From Caryophanales bacterium UBA6769 (lineage in GTDB: Bacteria > Bacillota > Bacilli > Bacillales > UBA6769), in contig DKGN01000211.1 of the NCBI GenBank assembly GCA_002453275.1, positions 1 through 7,618 of the forward strand: DNA of 7,618 bases, read 5' to 3'. The stretch's first letter is position 1; each line of letters begins with the position of its first letter. The notes under the pieces were generated by a model that saw only the letters and a program-made list of their open reading frames with translations, ran no database searches and was not told the DNA's origin. Shown piece by piece: positions 1 through 5,851 of this stretch. Both the position numbers and the translations under genes were made by a program.

Positions 1-803
1 TAAACATTCCTCCTCCAGGCGATGTTCGCAATGTCTTATTAGCACTCTCTGAGGCAGAGCCCTTGTTAACAGCATTGATGCAGCATCGGTTTAAAAATGG
101 CAATGGGCTTACAGGACATGCGTTAGGCAATTTAATCATTGCGGCTATGACTGATATTACGGGTGACTTTTTTACCGCTATTTCAGAATTTAGTCGGGTT
201 TTAAATGTAAAAGGAAAAGTATTGCCTGCATCCAATCAAAGCATCGTGTTGAATGCGGTCATGTCAGATGGCTCAATCGTCTCAGGAGAATCAAAAATTC
301 CTTTAAGTGAAAAACAAATAAACAACGTATTTTTAACACCAGAACATATTCAGCCATTGCCAGAAACATTGAATGCGATTGCAGAATCTGATTTAATCGT
401 ATTTGGGCCAGGTAGTTTGTATACGAGCATTCTTCCAAACTTACTCGTACCTGGAATTGCAGATGCGATAAAACGAGCGAAGGCGAAGAAAGTATATATA
501 TGTAATGTCATGACTCAACAAGGAGAGACTGATAATTACCGTGCCAGTGATCATGTACAAGCTTTAATCGATCACGTCGGGAATTCACTCGTCGATACAG
601 TAATTGTTAATAACGAGCCGATCCCTGAAGAAATTTTGGCATTGTATGCGCTTGAGGGCGCAAGACCTGTTGAATGTGACATCGAGAAGTTACAGTCGAG
701 TCATTATGAAGTGATGACTGACCGCTTTGTTCGTTACGATCATCAACTAATTCGACATGACACGAAAAAAGTAGCGAACGTATTATTGTCATTGATAAAG
801 TGA
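1..803 (+). CDS. yvcK: YvcK/GlmR, gluconeogenesis/cell-wall precursor regulator (5' partial)
   Basis: This is the C-terminal 266 residues of a YvcK/GlmR (CofD-like fold) protein; the reading frame is open to the left edge from base 3, so roughly the first 50 residues, including the usual glycine-rich nucleotide-binding start, lie outside. Visible family signatures are PPPGDVRNVL at the start, HRFKNGNGLTGHALGN, GPGSLYTSILPNLLVPG and CNVMTQQGETDNYRASDH. In B. subtilis GlmR binds UDP-GlcNAc, stimulates GlmS and is needed for growth on gluconeogenic carbon sources. The C-terminal RHDTKKV has the Arg-x-x-Thr spacing of the B. subtilis Arg301 (UDP-GlcNAc contact) and Thr304 (PrkC phosphorylation site); that equivalence is my inference. 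An internal TTG at 63 is not a real start, because homology runs upstream of it. The stop codon overlaps the whiA ribosome binding site, so the two are cotranscribed. Confidence 0.96.
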   Translation, partial: NIPPPGDVRNVLLALSEAEPLLTALMQHRFKNGNGLTGHALGNLIIAAMTDITGDFFTAISEFSRVLNVKGKVLPASNQSIVLNAVMSDGSIVSGESKIPLSEKQINNVFLTPEHIQPLPETLNAIAESDLIVFGPGSLYTSILPNLLVPGIADAIKRAKAKKVYICNVMTQQGETDNYRASDHVQALIDHVGNSLVDTVIVNNEPIPEEILALYALEGARPVECDIEKLQSSHYEVMTDRFVRYDHQLIRHDTKKVANVLLSLIK

Positions 804-815
804 GGAGGGGTTGTT

Positions 816-1766
816 GTGTCATTTGCTTCAGAAACGAAAAAGGAATTGACGCAGCTTGACCCGAAGAATTGTTGCAACCGGGCTGAATTGGCAGCTCTTA
901 TTCGAATGAACGGTTCACTGTCTTTAAGTAATCGTGAATTTATACTTGATGTTCCGACAGAAAATGCAGCGATTGCGCGCCGAATTTATACGTTAATTAA
1001 GTCAGGCTTTGGTTACCATACTGAATTACTCGTTCGTAAAAAAATGCGCCTTCGAAAAAATAACGTATACATCGTGCGCATTAAGCAAAAAGCAATTGAG
1101 CTTCTTGAAGGCCTTGATATCATGGCAGAAGGATTTTCATTGACGCGAAGTGTATCTCGTTCGTTTATCGAGGAAGACTGTTGTAAGCGAGCTTATTTAC
1201 GGGGGGCTTTTTTAGCGGGGGGTTCAGTGAATCATCCTGAAACCTCATACCATCTAGAAATTGCTTCTGTTTATGAGGAACATACTGCGTCACTCTGTAA
1301 CATGATGAATGATTACAATTTAAATGCTAAAATGCTCGAACGGAAAAATGGATTTATCGTTTATTTAAAGGAAGCTGAGAAAATTACTGATTTTTTAAAT
1401 GTAATTGGTGCCCATAGCGCACTTCTCTTTTTTGAAGATATTCGGATAATGAAAGATATGCGAAACTCCGTTAACCGACTCGTCAATTGTGACACTGCGA
1501 ATTTAAATAAAACAGTCGGAGCTGCGATGCGCCAAGTTGAAAATATTCGTTTCATTGAAAAAGAAATCGGATTAGAAACACTGCCAGACAAATTAAGAGA
1601 AGTTGCTGAGCTACGGGTAAAGCATCAAGATATGACGCTAAAGGAATTGGGAGAAGCATTACAAGGAAAAACTATTAGTAAATCAGGAATTAATCACCGT
1701 CTACGTAAAATTGATGAAATTGCTGATAAAATTCGCAATGGAGAAAACGTTGAAGTGAGTAAATAG
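816..1766 (+). CDS. whiA: WhiA, DNA-binding protein of division/chromosome segregation
   Basis: A 316-residue protein of the usual WhiA length. The N-terminal two-thirds is the degenerate LAGLIDADG homing-endonuclease-like fold, with RGAFLAGGSV at residues 129-138 as its most recognisable piece. The C-terminus is a helix-turn-helix (about 270-305, ending SKSGINHRLRKIDEIADKIR). The conserved MRNSVNRLVNCDTANLNKT block is intact. In Streptomyces WhiA is a sporulation transcription factor; in B. subtilis it binds DNA and affects division and nucleoid segregation with little direct effect on transcription. The start is GTG at 816, five bases after GAGGAGGGG at 802-810, and gives the family's MSFASETKKEL N-terminus. 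The gap to yvcK is 12 bases and to crh 18 bases, so it sits mid-operon. Two runs of six G around 1201-1222 lie in a conserved stretch and do not break the frame. Confidence 0.97.
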   Translation: MSFASETKKELTQLDPKNCCNRAELAALIRMNGSLSLSNREFILDVPTENAAIARRIYTLIKSGFGYHTELLVRKKMRLRKNNVYIVRIKQKAIELLEGLDIMAEGFSLTRSVSRSFIEEDCCKRAYLRGAFLAGGSVNHPETSYHLEIASVYEEHTASLCNMMNDYNLNAKMLERKNGFIVYLKEAEKITDFLNVIGAHSALLFFEDIRIMKDMRNSVNRLVNCDTANLNKTVGAAMRQVENIRFIEKEIGLETLPDKLREVAELRVKHQDMTLKELGEALQGKTISKSGINHRLRKIDEIADKIRNGENVEVSK

Positions 1767-1784
1767 GTCAAGGAGGAATGAGAT

Positions 1785-2045
1785 ATGGTTGAAAAAACGG
1801 CCGTTATTCAACTGAAATCTGGCCTACAAGCTAGAGCGGCAGCTTTATTTGTTCAAGAAGCGAACAGATACCATAGTGAAATTTTTTTAGTAAAGGATAA
1901 CAAAAAAGTAAATGCGAAAAGTATTATGGGTATTATGAGCTTAGCGCTTGCATCCGGATCAGAGATTGTCTTACAAGTTGATGGAAAAGATGAAGAGGAA
2001 GCGATCGAAGCATTAGCAGCATTCATAAGTAAAGAGGCACTTTGA
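1785..2045 (+). CDS. crh: Crh, catabolite-repression HPr paralogue
   Basis: An 86-residue HPr-fold protein. The active-site histidine of HPr (position 15) is replaced by glutamine (GLQARAA, Gln15), so it cannot take phosphate from enzyme I for sugar transport. The regulatory Ser46 is present (NAKSIMGIM). This pair of features defines Crh as against HPr: HPr kinase/phosphorylase phosphorylates Ser46, and Crh-Ser-P is then a corepressor for CcpA. Crh also has reported CcpA-independent partners, including methylglyoxal synthase in B. subtilis. The start ATG follows a strong AAGGAGG (1770-1776) by eight bases. It is the last gene of the yvcK-whiA-crh operon, with a terminator six bases after the stop codon. 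Location after whiA supports Crh independently of the residue pattern. Confidence 0.97.
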   Translation: MVEKTAVIQLKSGLQARAAALFVQEANRYHSEIFLVKDNKKVNAKSIMGIMSLALASGSEIVLQVDGKDEEEAIEALAAFISKEAL

Positions 2046-2050
2046 TAAAG

Positions 2051-2085
2051 AGGACGGTGATTCTAACGGATTGCCGTTTTTTATT
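2051..2085 (+). terminator. Rho-independent terminator of the yvcK-whiA-crh operon
   Basis: ACGGTGATTC (2054-2063) pairs with GGATTGCCGT (2068-2077) through ten pairs, some G-U, around a four-base TAAC loop. A U-rich tract (TTTTTTATTTTTATT) follows. It begins a few bases after the crh stop codon and separates the operon from motAB. Confidence 0.85.
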
Positions 2086-2130
2086 TTTATTAGCGTTTTG
2101 TCTTTATCTATGTATTGTCTCGATAAAACG

Positions 2131-2140
2131 TTTCGACAAA
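2131..2140 (-). promoter_or_regulatory. Candidate Spo0A box upstream of motAB
   Basis: The + strand reads TTTCGACAAA, whose complement TTTGTCGAAA is an exact extended 0A box (core TGTCGAA). It ends 14 bases before the sigma-D -35 element of motA, where a bound regulator could reach RNA polymerase. The identity of the site is a sequence match; binding and the sign of any effect are inference. Confidence 0.55.
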
Positions 2141-2154
2141 ATGTACAAAAAAGC

Positions 2155-2181
2155 TAAAGTATTTCTAAAAATTGCCGATAT
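2155..2181 (+). promoter_or_regulatory. Sigma-D promoter of motAB
   Basis: TAAA at 2155-2158 and GCCGATAT at 2174-2181 are separated by 15 bases. This is an exact match to the Bacillus sigma-D (flagellar, late-class) consensus TAAA-N15-GCCGATAT. It lies about 50 bases upstream of the motA start codon. B. subtilis motAB is also a sigma-D operon, so site and target agree. Confidence 0.93.
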
Positions 2182-2233
2182 TATAATCAAGTGAGCAAAT
2201 AAAACACCTTCTTATATGTCAGGGGAGTTTATT

Positions 2234-3040
2234 ATGGATATAACATCATTACTTGGAATAATTTTTGGAATGATTGCCGTTGGTATTGGGATGGCGCTAA
2301 AGGGAATTAGCCCACTCGTCATTTTAAACCCAGCCGCACTTCTTATCATTTTCCTTGGAACTATCGCGTCCGTTACGATTGGCTTTCCAGGAAAGGAATT
2401 AAAGAAAATTCCAAAGCTTTTCAAAGTTTTATTCACAGAGCTAAAAGTACCGCAAATTAAAGATTTAATCCCGCTTTTTATGGATTGGGCTACCCTTGCT
2501 AGAAGGGAAGGTATTCTTTTTTTGGAAGGACAAGTTGATGAAGTAGAGGATCCATTTCTACGCAACGGGATGAAGCTCGTCATTGACGGTCAGTCACCAG
2601 AATTTATTCGTGATGTAATGAATGAACAGTTGAATGCATTAGAAGAAAGGCATGAGGCAGGAGCACAAATATTTTCACAAGCCGGAACATATGCACCAAC
2701 GTTAGGAGTACTTGGGGCTGTTATTGGTTTAATTGCTGCCCTTGGTAACATGGCAGATTTCGACATTCTTGGAGAAGCAATTGCAGCTGCATTTATTGCG
2801 ACATTACTCGGTATCTTTACTGGTTATGTGCTATGGCATCCATTTGCAAATAAGCTAAGACGTAAATCAGAAGAAGAGATTCGCATCCGTGAAATTATGA
2901 TTGAAGGTATTTTATCAATTCAAAATGGACAGTCACCAAGAGCCATTCAGGAAAAATTAGCAAGCTATCTCCCTTTAAGTGAAAGTGCAAGCTTGCTTAA
3001 AGAGGGGGAGAATGATGGCAAGAACCAGGAAGCGTCGTAA
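2234..3040 (+). CDS. motA: MotA, flagellar motor stator subunit
   Basis: A 268-residue stator protein with four membrane helices (about residues 4-22, 30-51, 155-172 and 183-203) and a large cytoplasmic loop between the second and third. With MotB it forms the ion channel that drives flagellar rotation. The loop carries the charged residues that contact the rotor FliG, in LARREGILFLE with Arg90 and Glu98. The channel prolines of helices 3 and 4 are Pro155 (TYAPTLGVLGAVIG) and Pro203 (GYVLWHPFANKL). It resembles B. subtilis MotA (MDxTSLxGI N-terminus, NPAA, ARREG) far more than MotP. The start chosen is ATG 2234, six bases after AGGGGAG (2221-2227); an in-frame ATG at 2216 lies upstream of this ribosome binding site and would add six unmatched residues. 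Its end overlaps motB by 26 bases, implying translational coupling and balanced subunit supply. Confidence 0.96.
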   Translation: MDITSLLGIIFGMIAVGIGMALKGISPLVILNPAALLIIFLGTIASVTIGFPGKELKKIPKLFKVLFTELKVPQIKDLIPLFMDWATLARREGILFLEGQVDEVEDPFLRNGMKLVIDGQSPEFIRDVMNEQLNALEERHEAGAQIFSQAGTYAPTLGVLGAVIGLIAALGNMADFDILGEAIAAAFIATLLGIFTGYVLWHPFANKLRRKSEEEIRIREIMIEGILSIQNGQSPRAIQEKLASYLPLSESASLLKEGENDGKNQEAS

Positions 3041-3785
3041 AAAAGGTTCAAGCTCAGGCATGGATGAGTCATGGCTCTTACCCTATGCTGATATGCTTAC
3101 TTTGTTGTTAGCGTTGTTTATTGTTTTATTTGCTATGAGTTCACTTGACGCGATCAAGTTTCGCGATCTTGCAGATTCATTAAGTGGAGTATTTAGTTCA
3201 GGTTCTGGTGTAATGGAATATCCGAGCATCAATGAACAAATTATTTTGGAAGATACGTCGTCTAAGCCAAATAGCGAATTATCGAAGGAAGCAGCCATGC
3301 TTGAACTAGAGGAACTTATTGCTTTGCAACAAAAAATAGACGAATATATAGAAACTCACGATTTAGCAAATCGATTAACGACGAAATTATCGGGAGAAGG
3401 ACTTCAAATCACAATTTTAGATGATGCCTTATTCGACTCTGGGAGCGCAGAAATTAAAGATGGTGCTCATCAATTGGGCGTTGAAATCTCTAAATTTATC
3501 GTTTCAGATCCGCCCCGACATGTGACGATTAGTGGCCATACGGATAACGTGCCGATTCACAATGCTCAATATAGTTCAAATTGGCATCTGAGTGTCATGC
3601 GAGCGATTAACTTTATGGAAGTTTTACTTGCGAATAAAGAATTAAATCCCGAGCATTTAAGCGCAAAAGGGTACGGAGAGTATCAGCCGATAGCTGAAAA
3701 TGATACGACTCACAGTCGTTCAAAGAACCGACGCGTTGAAGTGCTTATCGCCCCTAATTATGAATTGTATCTCGACGGAGAATAA
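3015..3785 (+). CDS. motB: MotB, flagellar motor stator subunit (peptidoglycan-anchored)
   Basis: A 256-residue protein with a short basic cytoplasmic tail and one membrane helix (about 27-45) starting after the ion-binding aspartate Asp26 in LLPYADMLTLLL. A plug/linker follows, then an OmpA-like peptidoglycan-binding domain (about 130-250) with ISGHTDNVPI, NWHLSVMRA and KGYGEYQP..RSKNRRVEV. The start at 3015 sits four bases after GAGGGGGAG; the adjacent ATG at 3012 is almost on top of that site, and the further upstream in-frame ATG at 2979 adds residues unlike MotB. Residues Val37, Ala40, Ser42, Ser43 and Ala46 follow B. subtilis MotB (proton type), not sodium-type MotS. It forms the A4B2 or A5B2 stator with the overlapping motA product. 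Confidence 0.96.
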   Translation: MARTRKRRKKGSSSGMDESWLLPYADMLTLLLALFIVLFAMSSLDAIKFRDLADSLSGVFSSGSGVMEYPSINEQIILEDTSSKPNSELSKEAAMLELEELIALQQKIDEYIETHDLANRLTTKLSGEGLQITILDDALFDSGSAEIKDGAHQLGVEISKFIVSDPPRHVTISGHTDNVPIHNAQYSSNWHLSVMRAINFMEVLLANKELNPEHLSAKGYGEYQPIAENDTTHSRSKNRRVEVLIAPNYELYLDGE

Positions 3786-3817
3786 AAAAACTCGCCACTT
3801 CAGTGTGACGAGTTTTT
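3786..3817. terminator. Shared terminator between convergent motB and clpP
   Basis: AAAAACTCG (3786-3794) pairs with CGAGTTTTT (3809-3817), with a further short inner CAC/GTG pairing. The A-run and T-run on either side let it work in both directions. It starts at the motB stop codon and ends seven bases before the clpP stop codon. Confidence 0.85.
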
Positions 3818-3823
3818 GTTTGT

Positions 3824-4411
3824 TTACTTTTTCGTTTCGTACAAGATTTCATCAATTAAGCCGTATTCTTTCGCTTCTTCAGCGGATAAGAACTTATCGC
3901 GGTCTGTGTCTCGTTGAATGACTTCGAGAGATTGACCTGTACGGTCTGCATAAATTTTGTTAAGTTTTTCACGCATTTGGATAATTCGCTTTGCGTGAAT
4001 TTCAATGTCAGACGCTTGACCTTGTGTACCACCAAGTGGCTGGTGAATCATCACTTCACTGTTCGGAAGTGCAAAGCGTTTACCTTTTGTACCTGCCATC
4101 AATAGAAATGACCCCATCGATGCAGCCATACCAATACAAATTGTCGATACATCAGGCTGAATATGTTGCATCGTATCGTAAATGGCCATTCCTGATGTAA
4201 TCGAACCACCTGGACTATTAATATAAATCGAAATATCTTTGTCTGGATCTTCAGCTGCTAAAAAAAGCAGTTGAGCAACAATTGAGTTTGATACCGTATC
4301 ATTAATTGGGCTTCCAAGCATAATGATACGATCCTTTAACAAGCGAGAATAAATGTCATACGCGCGTTCACCTCTACTCGTTTGCTCAATTACTGTAGGT
4401 ATTAAATGCAT
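3824..4411 (-). CDS. clpP: ClpP, ATP-dependent Clp protease proteolytic subunit
   Basis: A 195-residue serine protease that forms the two-ring 14-subunit chamber. It degrades proteins delivered by ClpC, ClpX or ClpE, acting in protein quality control, competence and sporulation. The catalytic triad is complete: Ser98 (GMAASMGS), His123 (EVMIHQPLGG) and Asp172 (RDTDRDKF). The oxyanion-strand motif YINSPGGSI is at 63-71. I place the start at 4411 (MHLIPTVIEQ), matching B. subtilis MNLIPTVIEQ and lying nine bases after AAAAAGGAGG (4421-4430). An ATG at 4420 directly abuts that ribosome binding site, leaving no spacing, and would add MTY. Transcription is from a sigma-A promoter covered by a CtsR operator. 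It is monocistronic, ending at the bidirectional terminator. Confidence 0.97.
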   Translation of the reverse strand: MHLIPTVIEQTSRGERAYDIYSRLLKDRIIMLGSPINDTVSNSIVAQLLFLAAEDPDKDISIYINSPGGSITSGMAIYDTMQHIQPDVSTICIGMAASMGSFLLMAGTKGKRFALPNSEVMIHQPLGGTQGQASDIEIHAKRIIQMREKLNKIYADRTGQSLEVIQRDTDRDKFLSAEEAKEYGLIDEILYETKK

Positions 4412-4476
4412 ATACGTCATCCTCCTTTTTCTAACTTACGATAATATTATTTTTGTTATGCTAATGATGTAGTTCC

Positions 4477-4505
4477 ATCATAACGAATAGGTCAAGATAG
4501 GTCAA
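4477..4505 (-). promoter_or_regulatory. Sigma-A promoter of clpP
   Basis: Read on the - strand: TTGACC (-35, 4500-4505), exactly 17 bases, then TATGAT (-10, 4477-4482). The leader to the clpP start at 4411 would be about 60 bases and carries the strong AAAAAGGAGG site. Confidence 0.85.
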
Positions 4506-4506
4506 A
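4490..4506. promoter_or_regulatory. CtsR operator of clpP
   Basis: The direct heptad repeat GGTCAAG-ATA-GGTCAAA matches the CtsR consensus RGTCAAA-NAN-RGTCAAA, with one deviation at the last base of the first heptad. It covers the -35 element and the adjacent spacer of the clpP promoter, so bound CtsR would block RNA polymerase. On heat or protein stress CtsR is inactivated and clpP is induced. Confidence 0.9.
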
Positions 4507-4535
4507 TGAAAAGAATGCCGTGCAAAATACAAGCT

Positions 4536-4558
4536 TACAAAAGACAAATCCCGTCTTT
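4536..4558 (-). terminator. Weak candidate terminator after the EamA permease
   Basis: On the - strand AAAGAC pairs with GTCTTT around a seven-base loop, followed only by a short T stretch (TTTTG). The stem has six mostly A-T pairs, so termination may be leaky and some transcripts could continue into clpP. Confidence 0.35.
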
Positions 4559-4576
4559 CATCATACCCGTATTCGT

Positions 4577-5509
4577 TCACTTTAAAACGTTTAAATTGGG
4601 ATTTTCACTAGGCTCCGGTTTCTCTGTGGAAATTGATAAGTAGATAATCATAATGAAAATAAGGCATGTACCGAAAACTTGAAAAATACCAAACGGAATT
4701 TGTAACCATAAGACGGATGTAACAATCGCAGCCAACGGTTCAACACTACCTAGTAGACTTGACTCTTGCGGTTTTAAATAATGAAGACTTTCAAGATATA
4801 ACCAAAAGGCGAGCATCGTCCCAAACAACACAACAAAAAGCAGATAGAGTACCGTCTCTGTTGTCCAATTGACTGAAATATTCCATGGTGGATAAAAAAT
4901 ACCTAAACTAGTACCACCGATCAGCATCGCCCATCCAACGACAATAACCGCTTCCCACTGTGCCAATAGATGCTTTCCATAAAGGGTGTAAAATGCTAAA
5001 GCAACACCTGATAACACACCCCAGACAACAGCTGAGAAAGGAACAGATAGTTGGCTTAAGGAGCCATTTGTTAATAACAAAAAAGTACCCGTTAAAGCAA
5101 GACTGACAGCGATGACATCCCGACTTTTCCACTTGTTCACTTTTGTGAGGACGAGAAAAACAATGATGAAAACTGGGGCTAAATATTGTAGTAATGTTGC
5201 CACGGCAGCATTTCCTAGCTGAATAGAGGCCATATATGTATATTGAATAGCGAGCATCCCAAATAAACTAAAAATTAATAATTGAAGAACGGTCTGTTTC
5301 TGTTTCCATATTTGGAACACGCTTTCATTTCTTTTAAATAAAAAAGTAAGCACAAGCAACAATATTCCAGAGACGATGAGCCGAAAGGCTACGAGCCAGC
5401 CAACGGTCATGCCGTCCTCCTGAAACAACCGTTGAGCAACAGTTCCGCCCACACCCCACAATATTGCTCCCAATAAGACGAATAAAAAACCAAGCGTTCG
5501 TTTCTTCAT
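4577..5509 (-). CDS. EamA-family (drug/metabolite transporter superfamily) permease
   Basis: A 310-residue integral membrane protein with about ten hydrophobic helices arranged as two five-helix EamA repeats. The first repeat opens with LLGAILWGVGGTVAQ; the second ends with the typical YLKPQESSLLGSVEPLAAI followed by two helices. The cytoplasmic tail is short and charged. Members of this superfamily export or import small metabolites; the substrate cannot be read from sequence. The start at 5509 (MKKRTLGFL) follows a modest TAGGTAG; an ATG at 5524 would add five residues but has no ribosome binding site. It lies on the same strand as clpP, but separate promoters argue for independent expression. 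Its N-terminus resembles the permease family B. subtilis annotates with y-names, which I do not assign. Confidence 0.9.
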   Translation of the reverse strand: MKKRTLGFLFVLLGAILWGVGGTVAQRLFQEDGMTVGWLVAFRLIVSGILLLVLTFLFKRNESVFQIWKQKQTVLQLLIFSLFGMLAIQYTYMASIQLGNAAVATLLQYLAPVFIIVFLVLTKVNKWKSRDVIAVSLALTGTFLLLTNGSLSQLSVPFSAVVWGVLSGVALAFYTLYGKHLLAQWEAVIVVGWAMLIGGTSLGIFYPPWNISVNWTTETVLYLLFVVLFGTMLAFWLYLESLHYLKPQESSLLGSVEPLAAIVTSVLWLQIPFGIFQVFGTCLIFIMIIYLSISTEKPEPSENPNLNVLK

Positions 5510-5533
5510 CTGTCTACCTACCATTTATCTTAT

Positions 5534-5562
5534 AAAATATGTATACGCTACATTTGTCACAA
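5534..5562 (-). promoter_or_regulatory. Possible promoter of the EamA permease
   Basis: On the - strand TTGTGA (5557-5562) and TATTTT (5534-5539) are 17 bases apart, each matching four of six sigma-A consensus bases. It is a weak match supported by its location just upstream of the gene. Confidence 0.3.
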
Positions 5563-5568
5563 CGCTAC
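5545..5568. repeat. Short direct repeat ACGCTAC over the permease promoter
   Basis: ACGCTAC occurs at 5545-5551 and again at 5562-5568, 17 bases start to start, on either side of the candidate -35 element. It could be a regulator's paired half-sites or chance; I know no regulator with this motif. Confidence 0.35.
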
Positions 5569-5583
5569 TTATGAAACAGCTAA

Positions 5584-5613
5584 ATAAAAAAAGCGGTTTT
5601 ATGTGGCCGCTTT
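5584..5613 (-). terminator. Terminator of tRNA-Arg
   Basis: AAAGCGG and CCGCTTT (5590-5596 and 5607-5613) form a seven-pair stem. Read on the - strand it is followed by seven T and then ATTTA, a good intrinsic terminator about 30 bases after the tRNA CCA end. The opposite strand has a poorer T stretch. Confidence 0.8.
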
Positions 5614-5643
5614 GTTTGTCAATCGTAAGTTTAATTTTATTAA

Positions 5644-5722
5644 TGGCGCGCTCGAGAGGACTCGAACCCCCGCATGACGTGGTACCGGAAACCACCGCTC
5701 TATCCAGCTGAGCTACGAGCGC
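5644..5722 (-). tRNA. tRNA-Arg (anticodon CCG)
   Basis: All arms can be folded by eye. The acceptor stem is GCGCTCG/CGAGCGC and the D arm GCTC..GAGC. The anticodon stem GTGGT/ACCAC has loop TTCCGGT, giving anticodon CCG, which reads CGG (Arg). The T arm has loop TTCGAGT, the discriminator base is G, and CCA is encoded at 5644-5646. Its size including CCA is 79 bases. The variable region GTCATGC is seven bases, longer than the usual four or five. CGG is a minor Arg codon in low-GC Bacillus and is usually read by a single-copy tRNA. An Arg tRNA in the clpP-sigL interval is also the arrangement I recall for B. subtilis. Confidence 0.96.
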
Positions 5723-5736
5723 TTAATGCATCAATC

Positions 5737-5765
5737 ATTATACGTGAAATGTGCATTCGTTGCAA
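5737..5765 (-). promoter_or_regulatory. Sigma-A promoter of tRNA-Arg
   Basis: On the - strand TTGCAA (5760-5765), 17 bases, then a perfect TATAAT (5737-5742). The -10 element is 14 bases from the mature 5' end, leaving a very short leader, as is common for single tRNA genes. Confidence 0.75.
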
Positions 5766-5851
5766 CGATAAATAATAACAGTTAAAAAACTGAAAAATTT
5801 TACTCATCGTCAGCACAAATATAGTAACATAAGTATAAGGAGGGCGTGATG

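Noticed and set aside
63..65. TTG as a start codon for the first gene
   Set aside because: The frame stays open upstream to base 3 and encodes the conserved PPPGDVRNVL of YvcK, so the gene is simply cut by the window edge.
751..757. TTCGACA, a Spo0A core match
   Set aside because: It lies inside the yvcK coding sequence in a codon-constrained stretch, and about one such match is expected by chance in the window.
1200..1223. Two G6 runs and a T6 run suggesting a frameshift or slippage site in whiA
   Set aside because: The encoded RGAFLAGGSV is the conserved family sequence in a single frame, and the protein has normal length.
3914..4200. Open frames on the + strand opposite clpP
   Set aside because: They are antisense shadows of a well-conserved gene, without ribosome binding sites or recognisable protein features.
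4584..4597. TTAAAACGTTTAAA-like sequence as a cre site
   Set aside because: It has two mismatches, including the G of the first half, and lies inside the 3' end of the permease gene away from any promoter.
5779..5792. CAGTT-AAAA-AACTG hairpin upstream of rpoN as a terminator
   Set aside because: The stem is five weak pairs without a proper T run on the + strand, and no transcript is expected to end there on either strand.
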